Shown here: positions 52,628-61,899 of the stretch, in pieces | Position numbering within the stretch: the stretch's first letter is position 1 | How the letters are laid out: each line of letters opens with the position of its first letter | DNA from: a bacterium | Lineage (GTDB): Bacteria > Electryoneota > RPQS01 > DYHQ01 | Reading direction: 5' to 3' | NCBI GenBank assembly: GCA_030622545.1 | Contig: JAUXGA010000001.1 | Coordinates: forward strand, 452,690 to 516,689 | Length of the DNA: 64,000 bases | The notes under the pieces: generated by a model | The model's database searches: none | What the model was told of the DNA's origin: nothing | Seen by the model: the letters and a program-made list of their open reading frames with translations, nothing else | Program-made: the position numbers and the translations under genes

Positions 52628-54769
52628 ATGAACGAAGAAACAACCCGAAGTTCCCAGAACCAGGGCTCGGAACCCGAAAAAACTGAAGAACAGATTCCGA
52701 AGGTGGAACTTCCGGCAAAAACGCCGCCATCAACCCCTCGCGAAACCTTGGAATATCGAGGGCGCACTATTCGTCTGGAAGACCTGAAAGCAAAGGAGGG
52801 AGAACAACCTGCTGAAGACGTCAAGGAACTGATGTCGCTCTATGAGCGCACCGTGATGGACTTCAAAGAAGGCGAGATTGTTCAAGGAAAGATTATTGCA
52901 ATCGGCAGCAAAGAAATTGCCGTGGATATTGGCTTCAAATCCGAAGGGTCGGTACGCTCGGAAGAATTTGACAACCTATCCGAATTGAAAATAGGCGATG
53001 ATATCGAGGTTTACTTGGATCGTGTCGAAGATGCGGAAGGTCAACTGACGTTATCGAAAAGAAAAGCGGACTTCCTCAAGCTCTGGGAGCACATCGGCGA
53101 AATCTATCAGAACAATGAGATTGTTCAGGGAAGGATTCAACGCCGGATTAAGGGAGGAATGGTCGTCGATATTCTGGGAGTGGATGCCTTTTTACCCGGT
53201 TCCCAAATCGATATTCATCCCGTACGCGATTTTGATGCACTGGTCGGACAGACAATGGATTTCCGAATTGTCAAGCTGAACGATTCGCGCAAGAATGTCG
53301 TTGTCTCGCATAAGGTTCTGGTCGAAGAAAGTCTCGCAGGCGTTCGGGAGAAAGTCTTGAGCGAGATGGAAGTCGGCAAGATTATCGAGGGAACCGCAAA
53401 GAACATCACAGACTTCGGCGTATTTGTGGACCTCGGAGGTGTTGACGGTCTCCTGCATATCACAGACCTTTCGTGGGGTCGCGTGGGGCATCCATCGGAA
53501 GTCGTCGAGCTTGATCAGAAACTGCGAGTGAAGGTTCTTGATTATGATCCGGAGCGGCGGCGTATTTCTGTCGGGCTGAAACAGCTTCAACCGCACCCAT
53601 GGGAAGGCGTGGAAAATAAATATCCGGTTGCTTCGCGAGTGACCGGCAAAGTCGTCTCCATAGCTCGCTATGGCGCATTCATCGAACTTGAAAAGGGACT
53701 CGAAGGACTCATCCATATTTCGGAGATGAGTTGGACGCAGCACATCAAACATCCATCCGCCATGGTTTCTGTCGGTGATGATGTCGAGATCGTTGTGCTG
53801 TCCATCGATAAGGAAAACCGTAAAATATCTCTCGGGCTCAAACAAACCGAACCCGATCCTTGGGAGGATCTGGAAAAGAAATATGTGGTCAACTCTCGGC
53901 ATAAAGGGATCGTTCGGGATCTGGTTCCGTTTGGCGCGTTTGTCGAACTCGAAGACGGCATTGACGGTCTGGTTCATATTTCGGATTTATCCTGGACGAA
54001 GCGAGTGCGCCATCCCGGAGAAATCATCAAGAAGGGCGAAGAAATTGAAATCGTCGTGCTTGGATTCGACCGTAATGAACGCCGAATCGCTCTCGGACTG
54101 AAACAGGCGCAGGAGAATCCCTGGGATCAATTCGAACAGGCATATCTCATTAAAACGCAGACAACCGGGAAGGTGGTTCGCCTTCTTGAAAAGGGAATTG
54201 TCGTCGAGCTTCCTATGGGAGTGGAAGGATTTGTTCCCAACAGTCAGCTCCGAAGGCTCGCAAAGGGTGCAGAAAAGCGCAGTCTAAGTCCCGATGATGA
54301 GCTGCAGCTTGAAGTTATTGAATTCGATAAGGACGCGAAACGAATTATTCTATCAGCGTTGGAAGCTGAGAAGACGGAAGAAGAAACAGAATACGAGGAG
54401 TATCTAACGAAACAGGAACCCGAAACTCCCGAAGTCCCCGTTTCTGAGACAGAAGAACCTGCTGCCGAGTCACCGCCTGCAGAGGAAGCACCGCCGGAAA
54501 CGACACCGGAAGAACCGCCGCAGGCGACGGAAGAAGGGTCAACAGATAGTCCTTCGGAAGAAGCGAAAGCTCCGCCTGACGAACCATCTTCAGAAGAACC
54601 TGCTGCCGAGTCATCGTCTGCAGAGGAAGCACTCTCGGAAACGACACCGGAAGAACCGCCGCAGGCGACGGAAGAAGGGACAACAGATAGTCCTTCGGAA
54701 GAAACGAAAGCTCCGCCTGACAAGCCATCTTCAGAAGAACCGCCGCCGGAAGAACCCAAAACTGAATAG
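52628..54769 (+). CDS. rpsA: 30S ribosomal protein S1 with long acidic tail
   Basis: A 713-residue RNA-binding protein that helps mRNAs onto the ribosome. After a 70-residue acidic N terminus come six S1 domains, at about 75-145, 160-235, 245-320, 330-405, 415-495 and 505-580, with GAFIELEKGLEGLIHISEMS and GAFVELEDGIDGLVHISDLS as clear examples. The last 120 residues are Glu/Pro/Ser/Thr-rich and built from a 47-residue repeat. E. coli S1 has 557 residues. The tail is probably disordered. Confidence 0.96.
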   Translation: MNEETTRSSQNQGSEPEKTEEQIPKVELPAKTPPSTPRETLEYRGRTIRLEDLKAKEGEQPAEDVKELMSLYERTVMDFKEGEIVQGKIIAIGSKEIAVDIGFKSEGSVRSEEFDNLSELKIGDDIEVYLDRVEDAEGQLTLSKRKADFLKLWEHIGEIYQNNEIVQGRIQRRIKGGMVVDILGVDAFLPGSQIDIHPVRDFDALVGQTMDFRIVKLNDSRKNVVVSHKVLVEESLAGVREKVLSEMEVGKIIEGTAKNITDFGVFVDLGGVDGLLHITDLSWGRVGHPSEVVELDQKLRVKVLDYDPERRRISVGLKQLQPHPWEGVENKYPVASRVTGKVVSIARYGAFIELEKGLEGLIHISEMSWTQHIKHPSAMVSVGDDVEIVVLSIDKENRKISLGLKQTEPDPWEDLEKKYVVNSRHKGIVRDLVPFGAFVELEDGIDGLVHISDLSWTKRVRHPGEIIKKGEEIEIVVLGFDRNERRIALGLKQAQENPWDQFEQAYLIKTQTTGKVVRLLEKGIVVELPMGVEGFVPNSQLRRLAKGAEKRSLSPDDELQLEVIEFDKDAKRIILSALEAEKTEEETEYEEYLTKQEPETPEVPVSETEEPAAESPPAEEAPPETTPEEPPQATEEGSTDSPSEEAKAPPDEPSSEEPAAESSSAEEALSETTPEEPPQATEEGTTDSPSEETKAPPDKPSSEEPPPEEPKTE
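54451..54732 (+). repeat. Two tandem 141-base copies in rpsA
   Basis: A 141-base unit (47 codons) starting AGAAGAACCTGCTGCCGAGT at 54451 repeats at 54592, and a third copy begins at 54733 before diverging. The two copies differ at a limited number of sites, so the duplication is recent or kept uniform. It extends the acidic tail of S1. Confidence 0.85.
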
Positions 54770-54830
54770 CGAATTGCCGAACGCCGTCTCTGACAGGAAA
54801 GAGGCGGCCTTAACGCATTCGTTTACGTTG

Positions 54831-56129
54831 ATGCCGCAAAAAGTCTCCATACATACGTTAGGCTGCAAGCTGAATCAGTATGACAGTGAAGCGATTCTGT
54901 CACGTTTGCGTGACGTCGGTTATGACGTGACGGATGCGCCGGAAGAAGCGGATTTGTGTATCGTAAACACATGCGCTGTCACAGCGACAGCCGAAAGAAA
55001 AACGCGGAGTCTTCTGCGGCGTTTACATCGAACGGCTCCTTCCGCGCGCTTGCTGGCGGTCGGATGTCTGGCTCAGCATAATCCTCAAGCGATGAAGGCC
55101 ATTGATGGTGTAAATCTTGTTCTGGGCAATCGGGAGAAGGAACAAATTCAGCAGTTCCTTACACCACAAAGCACCGAGACCATTGCCGTCGGAGATATTT
55201 CCAGAGCAACGAACTGGAGCGATGACAGTGATGTGACGGGCCTGCTTGGGCGTGCTCGAGCTTACGTTAAAGTGCAGGATGGCTGCGACGAAAAGTGTAC
55301 GTACTGTATCGTCCCGCAACTTCGGGGACCGGCGCGCAGCAGACCTATAGAGGAAACGGTTGACTACGCACGTCGTCTCGTGGATAGAGGATTCATCGAA
55401 ATCGTTTTGACAGGTGTGAATCTTGGCGGCTATGGCCGGGATTTGAATTATAAAAACGGATTTCAGAATCTGCTGACCTCCTTAGAAAAAATTCCGGGGC
55501 TTCAGCGAATTCGAATGGGCTCGATTGAACCCTGGGCGCTTTCGAAACCGCTTCTGAAATTTATTGCCGAATCGGAGAATATCTGTCCTCACTTGCATTT
55601 GTCTGTGCAAAGTGCGGCCGACCCGATTCTGCGTCGAATGAACCGGCGCTACAGTGCAAAGCGTTTGGATGAGCTGATTTCTTATGCGTTCTCTCTTCGT
55701 ACGGATTGGGGTTTAGGCGCGGATATTATCGTCGGTTTTCCCTGTGAAAACGACGAGCATTTCGCACAAACGCGTCGCTTCCTGCAGGCACAGCCTTTCA
55801 CCTATCTACACCTGTTTCCTTTTTCACCGCGACCCGGAACTCCCGCGAATCGACTTTCGAACCGCATTCCAGCTCCTATCATTCGGATACGCATGGATGA
55901 ACTTCGCAAACTGGACGAAGAGAAGCGGCGACGATTTCGAGAACAACACATCGGTCTTGTGAAATCTGTAATTCCTGAGAATCGAAAAAATGGAGAACTA
56001 ATGGGGGGATACACCGCCAACTACCTGCGGGTTTTTTTCAAAGTGGAGAACACTCCTTCTCTGTCACTGTATCCTGTCCAAATAAAAACACTACATCCTG
56101 ATGGAGTACAGGGAACCCTTATAACGTGA
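54831..56129 (+). CDS. mtaB: tRNA t6A37 methylthiotransferase MtaB
   Basis: Radical SAM enzyme that adds a methylthio group to t6A37 of tRNAs reading ANN codons. The N-terminal UPF0004 domain has VSIHTLGCKLNQYDSEAI and IVNTCAVTATAERKTR; the radical SAM cluster is CDEKCTYCIVPQLRG (CxxxCxxC); a C-terminal TRAM domain follows. I take ATG 54831 because family members begin about here; an upstream TTG at 54774 would add 19 residues. It is 61 bases after rpsA. Confidence 0.93.
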   Translation: MPQKVSIHTLGCKLNQYDSEAILSRLRDVGYDVTDAPEEADLCIVNTCAVTATAERKTRSLLRRLHRTAPSARLLAVGCLAQHNPQAMKAIDGVNLVLGNREKEQIQQFLTPQSTETIAVGDISRATNWSDDSDVTGLLGRARAYVKVQDGCDEKCTYCIVPQLRGPARSRPIEETVDYARRLVDRGFIEIVLTGVNLGGYGRDLNYKNGFQNLLTSLEKIPGLQRIRMGSIEPWALSKPLLKFIAESENICPHLHLSVQSAADPILRRMNRRYSAKRLDELISYAFSLRTDWGLGADIIVGFPCENDEHFAQTRRFLQAQPFTYLHLFPFSPRPGTPANRLSNRIPAPIIRIRMDELRKLDEEKRRRFREQHIGLVKSVIPENRKNGELMGGYTANYLRVFFKVENTPSLSLYPVQIKTLHPDGVQGTLIT

Positions 56130-56135
56130 GGTCTT

Positions 56136-57305
56136 ATGGCCACAAAGAAATATCAACCCAATCCGGATCGTTTAATCCGCACCTTTATGGACTTGGTGAA
56201 AATTGACAGTCTTTCAAAAGAAGAAGCGGCGGTTGCCGAATATCTGACACAGGCTCTGAAACCTCTCGGTGTGGAAATTTGGCAGGATGACGCGGGCAAG
56301 AAGATTTCGGGAAACTGCGGCAATCTGCATGTACGAATGAAGGGAACGGTTCCCAATGTTCCGGCGATTTTGTTCTCGGCGCATTTAGATACCGTAATAC
56401 CCGGAAAAGGAATCGAGCCTCGCATCGAGGACGGAATCATTCGCTCCGATGGAACAACCATCTTGGGTGCCGACGATAAAGCGGGTGTTGCGGCAATCCT
56501 CGAAGTTCTGCGCGTTGTCTATGAACAAAAGATGCCTTGCGGACCTATCGAAGTTGTTTTCGACGTCGCGGAAGAAATTGGTCTTCTCGGAGCGAGAGAA
56601 ATCGATTTCAGTACGATAAAGGCGAAGTGCGCTTTCGTTCTCGACGGCGAAGATATGGATAATATTGTTGTGCGCGCTCCTCACGCGAATCGTATGACCT
56701 ATATCGTTGAAGGTGTGGCGGCGCATGCCGGGATGGCTCCGGAAAGGGGCATTTCGGCGATTGAAGTTGCCGCAAAAGCGATTTCAAAAATGCGTTTGGG
56801 ACGATTGGATCCGGAATCCACGGCGAATATCGGCGCCATCGAGGGAGGACACGCGTCGAATACTGTGACTCCTAAAGTGACGATGAAAGCCGAGACTCGA
56901 AGCCATAATCCAGAGACTCTTGAAAAGCAAACGGAACATATGGATGAGTGTTTCCGAAGCGTACTCCCCGAATTCAAACGTGAAGTTGACGGTCACATCA
57001 TCGAACCGAAATTCCATGCCACGGTTGCTCGTGAATATAAAGCCATGAATCTTTCTCTGGATAGTTTGCCCTACCGGTTGGCTTTCGCGGCGGGAAAGCA
57101 ATTGGGGCTTGCGATGGAGCCGGAATCCATCGGCGGGGGAACGAACGCAAATATCTACAATGCGAACGGATTGCCGAGTGTTGTCCTTGGTACCGGTATG
57201 AAAAAAGAACATACGGTCGATGAACATCTCGCCGTTGCAGACTTGGAAATGTGCCCCCGTTTCTGCCTTGAAATCCTTCTTCAAAATGCGAAACAAACGA
57301 CCTGA
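56136..57305 (+). CDS. M20-family (PepT-like) metallopeptidase
   Basis: A 389-residue two-zinc peptidase. The ligands are seen in FSAHLDTVIPG, LGADDKAGVAAI, VAEEIGLLGA with the catalytic Glu, LDGEDMDN and the late KKEHTVDEHL. The dimerisation domain covers about 185-300. It resembles peptidase T and YqjE tripeptidase-like proteins, with no signal peptide, so it probably degrades small peptides in the cytoplasm. The stop overlaps the next gene by one base. Confidence 0.9.
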   Translation: MATKKYQPNPDRLIRTFMDLVKIDSLSKEEAAVAEYLTQALKPLGVEIWQDDAGKKISGNCGNLHVRMKGTVPNVPAILFSAHLDTVIPGKGIEPRIEDGIIRSDGTTILGADDKAGVAAILEVLRVVYEQKMPCGPIEVVFDVAEEIGLLGAREIDFSTIKAKCAFVLDGEDMDNIVVRAPHANRMTYIVEGVAAHAGMAPERGISAIEVAAKAISKMRLGRLDPESTANIGAIEGGHASNTVTPKVTMKAETRSHNPETLEKQTEHMDECFRSVLPEFKREVDGHIIEPKFHATVAREYKAMNLSLDSLPYRLAFAAGKQLGLAMEPESIGGGTNANIYNANGLPSVVLGTGMKKEHTVDEHLAVADLEMCPRFCLEILLQNAKQTT

Positions 57306-59872
57306 TGCATAAAATTCATGTTCCTATGATAGGTCGTCTTTTGTGTATTCTGCTGGCTCTCGGTGTGGCGATAACCCCGCGACCCGCCGGGGGCTTTGTG
57401 CTTTTTGAGCAGCGCTCCGAATTCGAACTCGTGCCATTGCCCCCTGAGAACTCGACGGAAGTGACGATGGATCTTTCCGGCGAGTGGCAGTGGCGGATGA
57501 GTCATGACGAGACATGGCACAAGGGCTGGATTCCTTCCTGTTTTGATGAGGTTCAGGAAGATGTTGTCTTCAGGCGCGAGTTTTCGTTGCCGGATTCTCT
57601 TCGCGGATGGCATTTTCATCTAATATTCCTGCAAGTGAACTATAAAATCAGTATTGAGGTTAATGGGAGATTCATCGAATCGATTGAAGGGAATCATCTG
57701 GGATTTACTCTTGATTTGGCTGCGCAGCTTTTACGGTTCAGAGAATCCAACGTCATTGAACTCCGGGTGAACAATCACCTGAGTCCGAAAACCACGCTGC
57801 CTTTATTTCCACAGATATTCTCCCCTCGCAATTATGGAGGACTGCCAGCCGGTTGTTCTCTATGGATTACTCCGCCATGGACAATTGAAGAAGTCGTGAT
57901 GCACTGGCCGATTCCGGATTCGTCTATTGGAGCGGAACTAACCGTCAATATTTCACGGACGTTTCTTCAGGCGCTTCCTTTCTCGGTACCGTTCACTGAG
58001 ATGGAGTGTTCCGGCAATATTCTCGATGGAGAGCGCGAGCTTCTTTCGCAGTCCAATAGGGTTACTTTTTCCGTAGAAGGAGCGCAAACCCAACAGGTGA
58101 TTCTAAAATTCCCGCTTTTCGAACCTCAAACATGGAGCCCCGATTCGCCAGTTCTATATAAGTTAGAGGTTCGAATTGAGACACCGGAAGAGCTCATTCA
58201 CCTTTATCGTAAAAACGTAGGCTTCAAAGATTTTGCGCTTTCGGATGGGCGCTTCTATTTGAACGGAAGCGAGATTTTTCTTCAAGGAACGCAATATATC
58301 CCGCAGGCAATCGAAACAGGAATTGCGATTTCCAAAGATTTCTTTGAAGCGGACATTCGGCGAATGAAGGAATTAGGCTTCAATCTGCTGCATGTCATTT
58401 CGTCGCCTCCTTCCCCGGCGCTTCTCGATGTTTGTGATAGCTTGGGAATGTTGGTCTTTGCGGGATTGTCTTTGGAAGGTGTTCCTGCGGATATCCTCTC
58501 GAATCCTTCCTATCGGGAACAATGCAAATACGGTGTGCGGCGTTTAGTGGTGCGTGACCGCGGGCATGTTAGTGTCGCGGCATGGGGATTGGGTCACGAC
58601 CTCGATTGGAAGAGTGAAAGGACTCACGAAGTTATTCAGGAGATGTCTCGAACACTTCGAACTCTTGATTCCCGCCCCGCTTACCTTGAAGTCTATCGTT
58701 TGGCCGATGCGGCGGATTATCCTGTGGACTTTTTCCTGTTGGGTTTAGCGCCTTGGCGGAGAAATTTTCCTTTGGATCCGGATGCGACGACAAAACCGAT
58801 AATCCTGAGTCGCGTCGGAATGATGGTAAGGGAGACGGAGAAGAACGGGGAACAAACGGCAGGCTCGGTTCAGGCGGATTTCTTGTTGGGACAATTCAAT
58901 CAGACAATGCAGGATTCCGTTTTCAGCGGTTTGTTGCTGTTCACCTTTTCGGATTATCAAGGGCAGATGCCGCTGCTTGCTTTGGAGAAGAAGAAAGATC
59001 CCTTCATCTATCCGTTTGGTCTTGTGGACATAGCCCGACAAGAACGCGTATCGTTTTTCAAGCTTCGCGATCTGGCTCAAACCGGTGAATCATCACCCAT
59101 GTCGCAGAGTTCTTCGAAAGAATCGCTGCCGATTGAATTCCCGATTGTAGGTCTTGGATTAATTGTATTGTTCAGTCTTGAAATTCGACGGAACAATGTC
59201 TTTAAACAGAATCTGAAGCGAGTCTTTCTCCATGCGCATGGATTCTTTTCTGACATTCACGCACGACGTTTTTTGCAGTCAAGTCAAACATTAATACTAA
59301 TACTTGTTCAAGCAATCTGTTGGGCGTTGCTCGCGTCGAGTCTGTTTTATGGACTTCGCGCGTCTTATCGCTTTGATTATCTTCTGACCCATTTTATTAG
59401 GTGGCCGGCAGCCAAGCTGAGTTTTCTGGATTTGGTCTGGAATCCCATCCCCGGTATGGTGAAACTGACGCTGCTGTTTCTTCTCATATTCGTTCTTATT
59501 GTGGTGATGATTAAATTCTTTGCCATCCTGTTTCGAGCCAGAGTGTCTTTTGGAAAAACTGCGACGTATTTTGCATGGGCGGGAGCGAATTTCATTTTTC
59601 TTCTGCCGTTTGCGGTTGTCTTCAATCGTCTGGTCGGCATCCCAGGGATGGCGATTCCCAGCACCATTGTCATTCTGATTTTTGCATTCTGGTTTTGGCT
59701 TCGCCTTTTTAACGCACTTCGGATTGCCTATAACACCAGTTATCCCCGTATTTATTTTGCGACACTGGGAGGAGGAATCACAGCGGCGCTGGTTATCACT
59801 GTTCTGCTGCAGGCATCCATCGGAACGATGTCGTTTTGGACTTACTATTGGAATGTTCTGGTGAAAGGTTGA
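57305..59872 (+). CDS. Membrane-anchored GH2-like pseudoenzyme
   Basis: An 855-residue protein. A signal peptide (about 1-30) is followed by a GH2 sugar-binding jelly roll and Ig-like domains (about 45-310), then a GH2 TIM barrel (about 315-600: FYLNGSEIFLQGTQY, IRRMKELGFNLLHV). The acid/base Asn-Glu of the family (WSLGNE) is replaced by WGLGHD (D432 instead of Glu), and the nucleophile (in PIILSExG) by R503. Six membrane helices follow at about 610-630, 663-690, 717-745, 754-778, 781-805 and 822-845. Hydrolysis is therefore unlikely; glycan binding or sensing is inferred. Confidence 0.75.
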   Translation: MHKIHVPMIGRLLCILLALGVAITPRPAGGFVLFEQRSEFELVPLPPENSTEVTMDLSGEWQWRMSHDETWHKGWIPSCFDEVQEDVVFRREFSLPDSLRGWHFHLIFLQVNYKISIEVNGRFIESIEGNHLGFTLDLAAQLLRFRESNVIELRVNNHLSPKTTLPLFPQIFSPRNYGGLPAGCSLWITPPWTIEEVVMHWPIPDSSIGAELTVNISRTFLQALPFSVPFTEMECSGNILDGERELLSQSNRVTFSVEGAQTQQVILKFPLFEPQTWSPDSPVLYKLEVRIETPEELIHLYRKNVGFKDFALSDGRFYLNGSEIFLQGTQYIPQAIETGIAISKDFFEADIRRMKELGFNLLHVISSPPSPALLDVCDSLGMLVFAGLSLEGVPADILSNPSYREQCKYGVRRLVVRDRGHVSVAAWGLGHDLDWKSERTHEVIQEMSRTLRTLDSRPAYLEVYRLADAADYPVDFFLLGLAPWRRNFPLDPDATTKPIILSRVGMMVRETEKNGEQTAGSVQADFLLGQFNQTMQDSVFSGLLLFTFSDYQGQMPLLALEKKKDPFIYPFGLVDIARQERVSFFKLRDLAQTGESSPMSQSSSKESLPIEFPIVGLGLIVLFSLEIRRNNVFKQNLKRVFLHAHGFFSDIHARRFLQSSQTLILILVQAICWALLASSLFYGLRASYRFDYLLTHFIRWPAAKLSFLDLVWNPIPGMVKLTLLFLLIFVLIVVMIKFFAILFRARVSFGKTATYFAWAGANFIFLLPFAVVFNRLVGIPGMAIPSTIVILIFAFWFWLRLFNALRIAYNTSYPRIYFATLGGGITAALVITVLLQASIGTMSFWTYYWNVLVKG

Positions 59873-59923
59873 ACTGTTCCCTGCAGAGTGGCGGGAGAAA
59901 GAAAGGAGAGCTTAAGTTTTATT

Positions 59924-61402
59924 ATGACCGACAAAATTATTGGTGAAGGATTTACCTTTGATGACGTTTTGCTGGTGCCGCGCAAGTCGGATGTGCTTCC
60001 GAGCAGTGTGAGTCTGCGGACGCGTTTAACACAAAACATTGATTTAAACATGCCTCTAATATCAGCCGCGATGGATACCGTCACCGAAACGGCATTGGCG
60101 ATTGCCATCGCTCGAGAAGGCGGCATCGGTATCATCCATAAGAACATGACGTCGCAGGAACAGGCGGAGCAGGTGGATCGGGTCAAGCGTTCGGAATCCG
60201 CAATCATAACTCGACCCTATACTTTGTCGCCCGCAGCCCAGATTTCGGAAGCTCTCCAACTAATGAAAAAGCATTCGATCAGCGGCATTCCCATCGTGGA
60301 GGGTGGAAAACTGGTCGGGATTGTTACGCATCGAGATCTACGATTCGAACGCGACGAAACCCTGCAGCTTTCGGCGATAATGACTCCGCGAGAACGGCTG
60401 GTGACGGCTTCGGTCGGAACACCTCTGTCCGAAGCGGAATCGATTCTTCAGAAGCATCGTATCGAAAAGCTGCTCCTTGTTGATGATGAAGGTCGCTTGG
60501 CAGGTCTGATTACGGTCAAAGATATTCAGAAACGTCTCCAGTTTCCGAATGCTTGTAAAGACAAACTCGGTCGTCTTCGAGTCGGAGCCGCCGTTGGAGT
60601 GAAGTCGGATACGTTTGAACGCTTGGACGCTCTCGTGGAAGCGGGTGCGGACGTCATCGTCGTTGACTCCGCGCATGGCCATTCGATGAATGTCATCCAA
60701 ACCGTGGCGGAAATTCACGCGCGGTTCCCTGAGCTCGATATTATCGCCGGGAATGTCGTCACGGCGGAAGCGGCTTCGGAACTTGCCGATGCCGGAGCCA
60801 GTGCAATTAAGGTCGGCGTCGGACCCGGCTCGATTTGCACGACACGTGTCATTGCAGGGGTTGGAGTTCCTCAGATTTCAGCGATTCTCGACTGTGTTGC
60901 TGTTCTCCAGCCTCGCGGAATTCCTCTGATTGCGGACGGCGGCATTCGCTATTCCGGAGATATCGCCAAAGCGATTGCAGCCGGAGCCGATAGTGTCATG
61001 GTGGGGAGTTTGTTTGCCGGTACTGAGGAGAGTCCGGGAGAGATGATTCTCTACGAAGGACGAAGTTATAAGGGCTTTCGAGGAATGGGTTCTGTGAGTG
61101 CGATGCGGCGTGGAGCGGCGGAGCGTTATTTCCAAACAGCGTCGGATGCAAAACTTGTCCCGGAAGGTGTGGAAGGACGCGTCCCGTATAAAGGACGACT
61201 CACGAATACAGTTTTCCAGCTCCTCGGAGGTATCCGTTCGGCGATGGGTTACTGCGGTGTGACGACCATCGCAGAGATGCAAGAAAAAACCCGGCTGGTG
61301 AAAATTTCTTCCGCCGGGCTCTTGGAAAGCCATCCCCATGATGTTGCCGTCACACGTGAAGCTCCGAACTACGAACTACCGGCGAGTTTCTCGACGCAAT
61401 AA
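59924..61402 (+). CDS. guaB: Inosine-5'-monophosphate dehydrogenase
   Basis: Rate-limiting step of GTP synthesis. The 492-residue chain shows [20 protein letters not shown], two CBS domains (about 95-215) for nucleotide regulation, [11 protein letters not shown], and the catalytic Cys in [15 protein letters not shown] (C305). The mobile flap [17 protein letters not shown] and the C-terminal [10 protein letters not shown] are present. I prefer ATG 59924, since an upstream GTG at 59888 would add residues not typical of the family; an AAGGAG lies 15 bases ahead. Confidence 0.97.
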   Translation: MTDKIIGEGFTFDDVLLVPRKSDVLPSSVSLRTRLTQNIDLNMPLISAAMDTVTETALAIAIAREGGIGIIHKNMTSQEQAEQVDRVKRSESAIITRPYTLSPAAQISEALQLMKKHSISGIPIVEGGKLVGIVTHRDLRFERDETLQLSAIMTPRERLVTASVGTPLSEAESILQKHRIEKLLLVDDEGRLAGLITVKDIQKRLQFPNACKDKLGRLRVGAAVGVKSDTFERLDALVEAGADVIVVDSAHGHSMNVIQTVAEIHARFPELDIIAGNVVTAEAASELADAGASAIKVGVGPGSICTTRVIAGVGVPQISAILDCVAVLQPRGIPLIADGGIRYSGDIAKAIAAGADSVMVGSLFAGTEESPGEMILYEGRSYKGFRGMGSVSAMRRGAAERYFQTASDAKLVPEGVEGRVPYKGRLTNTVFQLLGGIRSAMGYCGVTTIAEMQEKTRLVKISSAGLLESHPHDVAVTREAPNYELPASFSTQ

Positions 61403-61420
61403 GTTCCTTGACGAAGGACG

Positions 61421-61482
61421 AAAAAAAGAGCCGGTGTTCGTCCTTGGCTAGAGGGGAAAAGTCGCAAGGAACACACCGGCTC
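61421..61482 (-). terminator. Terminator of rpsT on the minus strand
   Basis: GAGCCGGTGT (61428-61437) with ACACCGGCTC (61473-61482), and TCCTTG (61441-61446) with CAAGGA (61465-61470), make a strong hairpin. On the minus strand it ends in seven T (plus-strand A at 61421-61427), so it is oriented for rpsT. Read in the plus direction there is no T-run, but the same stem may also slow polymerase leaving guaB. A competing pair AAGGACGAA/TTCGTCCTT (61414-61422 with 61437-61445) exists. Confidence 0.85.
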
Positions 61483-61501
61483 GGCGGGGGAAAATCGTTC
61501 T

Positions 61502-61759
61502 TTATAGCGTTAGGCTTTGAACATGCCTCGATAGTTTTGATTTGTAATTCGCGGACGTATTCGAGTGCAAGACTCCCTTTGCCGCCATACGATCCAGAAT
61601 TTTCATCGCTGTAGCCAATGCCTCTTCGGCATCTGCGCGAGTCTTGGTGTTCAGAACCTTCTTTTCAGCCGTTCTCATCTCGGATTTGTAGGAGCGATTC
61701 CGAAGCCGACTGTTTGCGCTCGTGCGCATACGTTTCTTACAGGATTTGTGTTGTGGCAT
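61502..61759 (-). CDS. rpsT: 30S ribosomal protein S20
   Basis: Small-subunit protein of 85 residues made of three helices that bind 16S rRNA at the base of the body. The basic N terminus SCKKRMRTSANSRLRNRSYK is followed by the middle helix EKKVLNTKTRADAEEALAT and the C-terminal helix region KGVLHSNTSANYKSKLSRHV. It is the only minus-strand gene in the window and is transcribed toward guaB, ending at a strong terminator. Confidence 0.96.
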   Translation of the reverse strand: MPQHKSCKKRMRTSANSRLRNRSYKSEMRTAEKKVLNTKTRADAEEALATAMKILDRMAAKGVLHSNTSANYKSKLSRHVQSLTL

Positions 61760-61840
61760 TTGCAGTATTTTGTGATATAATAAAGATTAACGCTGAATTC
61801 GACCAGTGCCCAAAGAAAATGATATGCAGTTTCTCGGCTA

Positions 61841-61868
61841 TTTTGAAAATTTGAAACTCAAATATAAT
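61841..61868 (+). promoter_or_regulatory. Candidate promoter of the sirtuin gene
   Basis: A perfect TATAAT lies at 61863-61868, 31 bases before the start codon. The -35 region is weak: TTTTGA at 61841-61846 with 16 bases of spacer. The gap to rpsT (61760-61899) is AT-rich and must hold divergent promoters; on the minus strand TATTAT is seen around 61783-61788, with no good -35. Confidence 0.5.
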
Positions 61869-61899
61869 CAAAGTCAATGTCATTGTCAAGTGGAAAAGA

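Noticed and set aside
53192..53977. A 261-codon minus-strand frame inside rpsA
   Set aside because: It mirrors repeated S1-domain codons; no domain or signal is visible.
54244..54759. A Ser/Gly-rich 171-codon minus-strand frame
   Set aside because: It is the antisense reading of the acidic repeat tail of S1.
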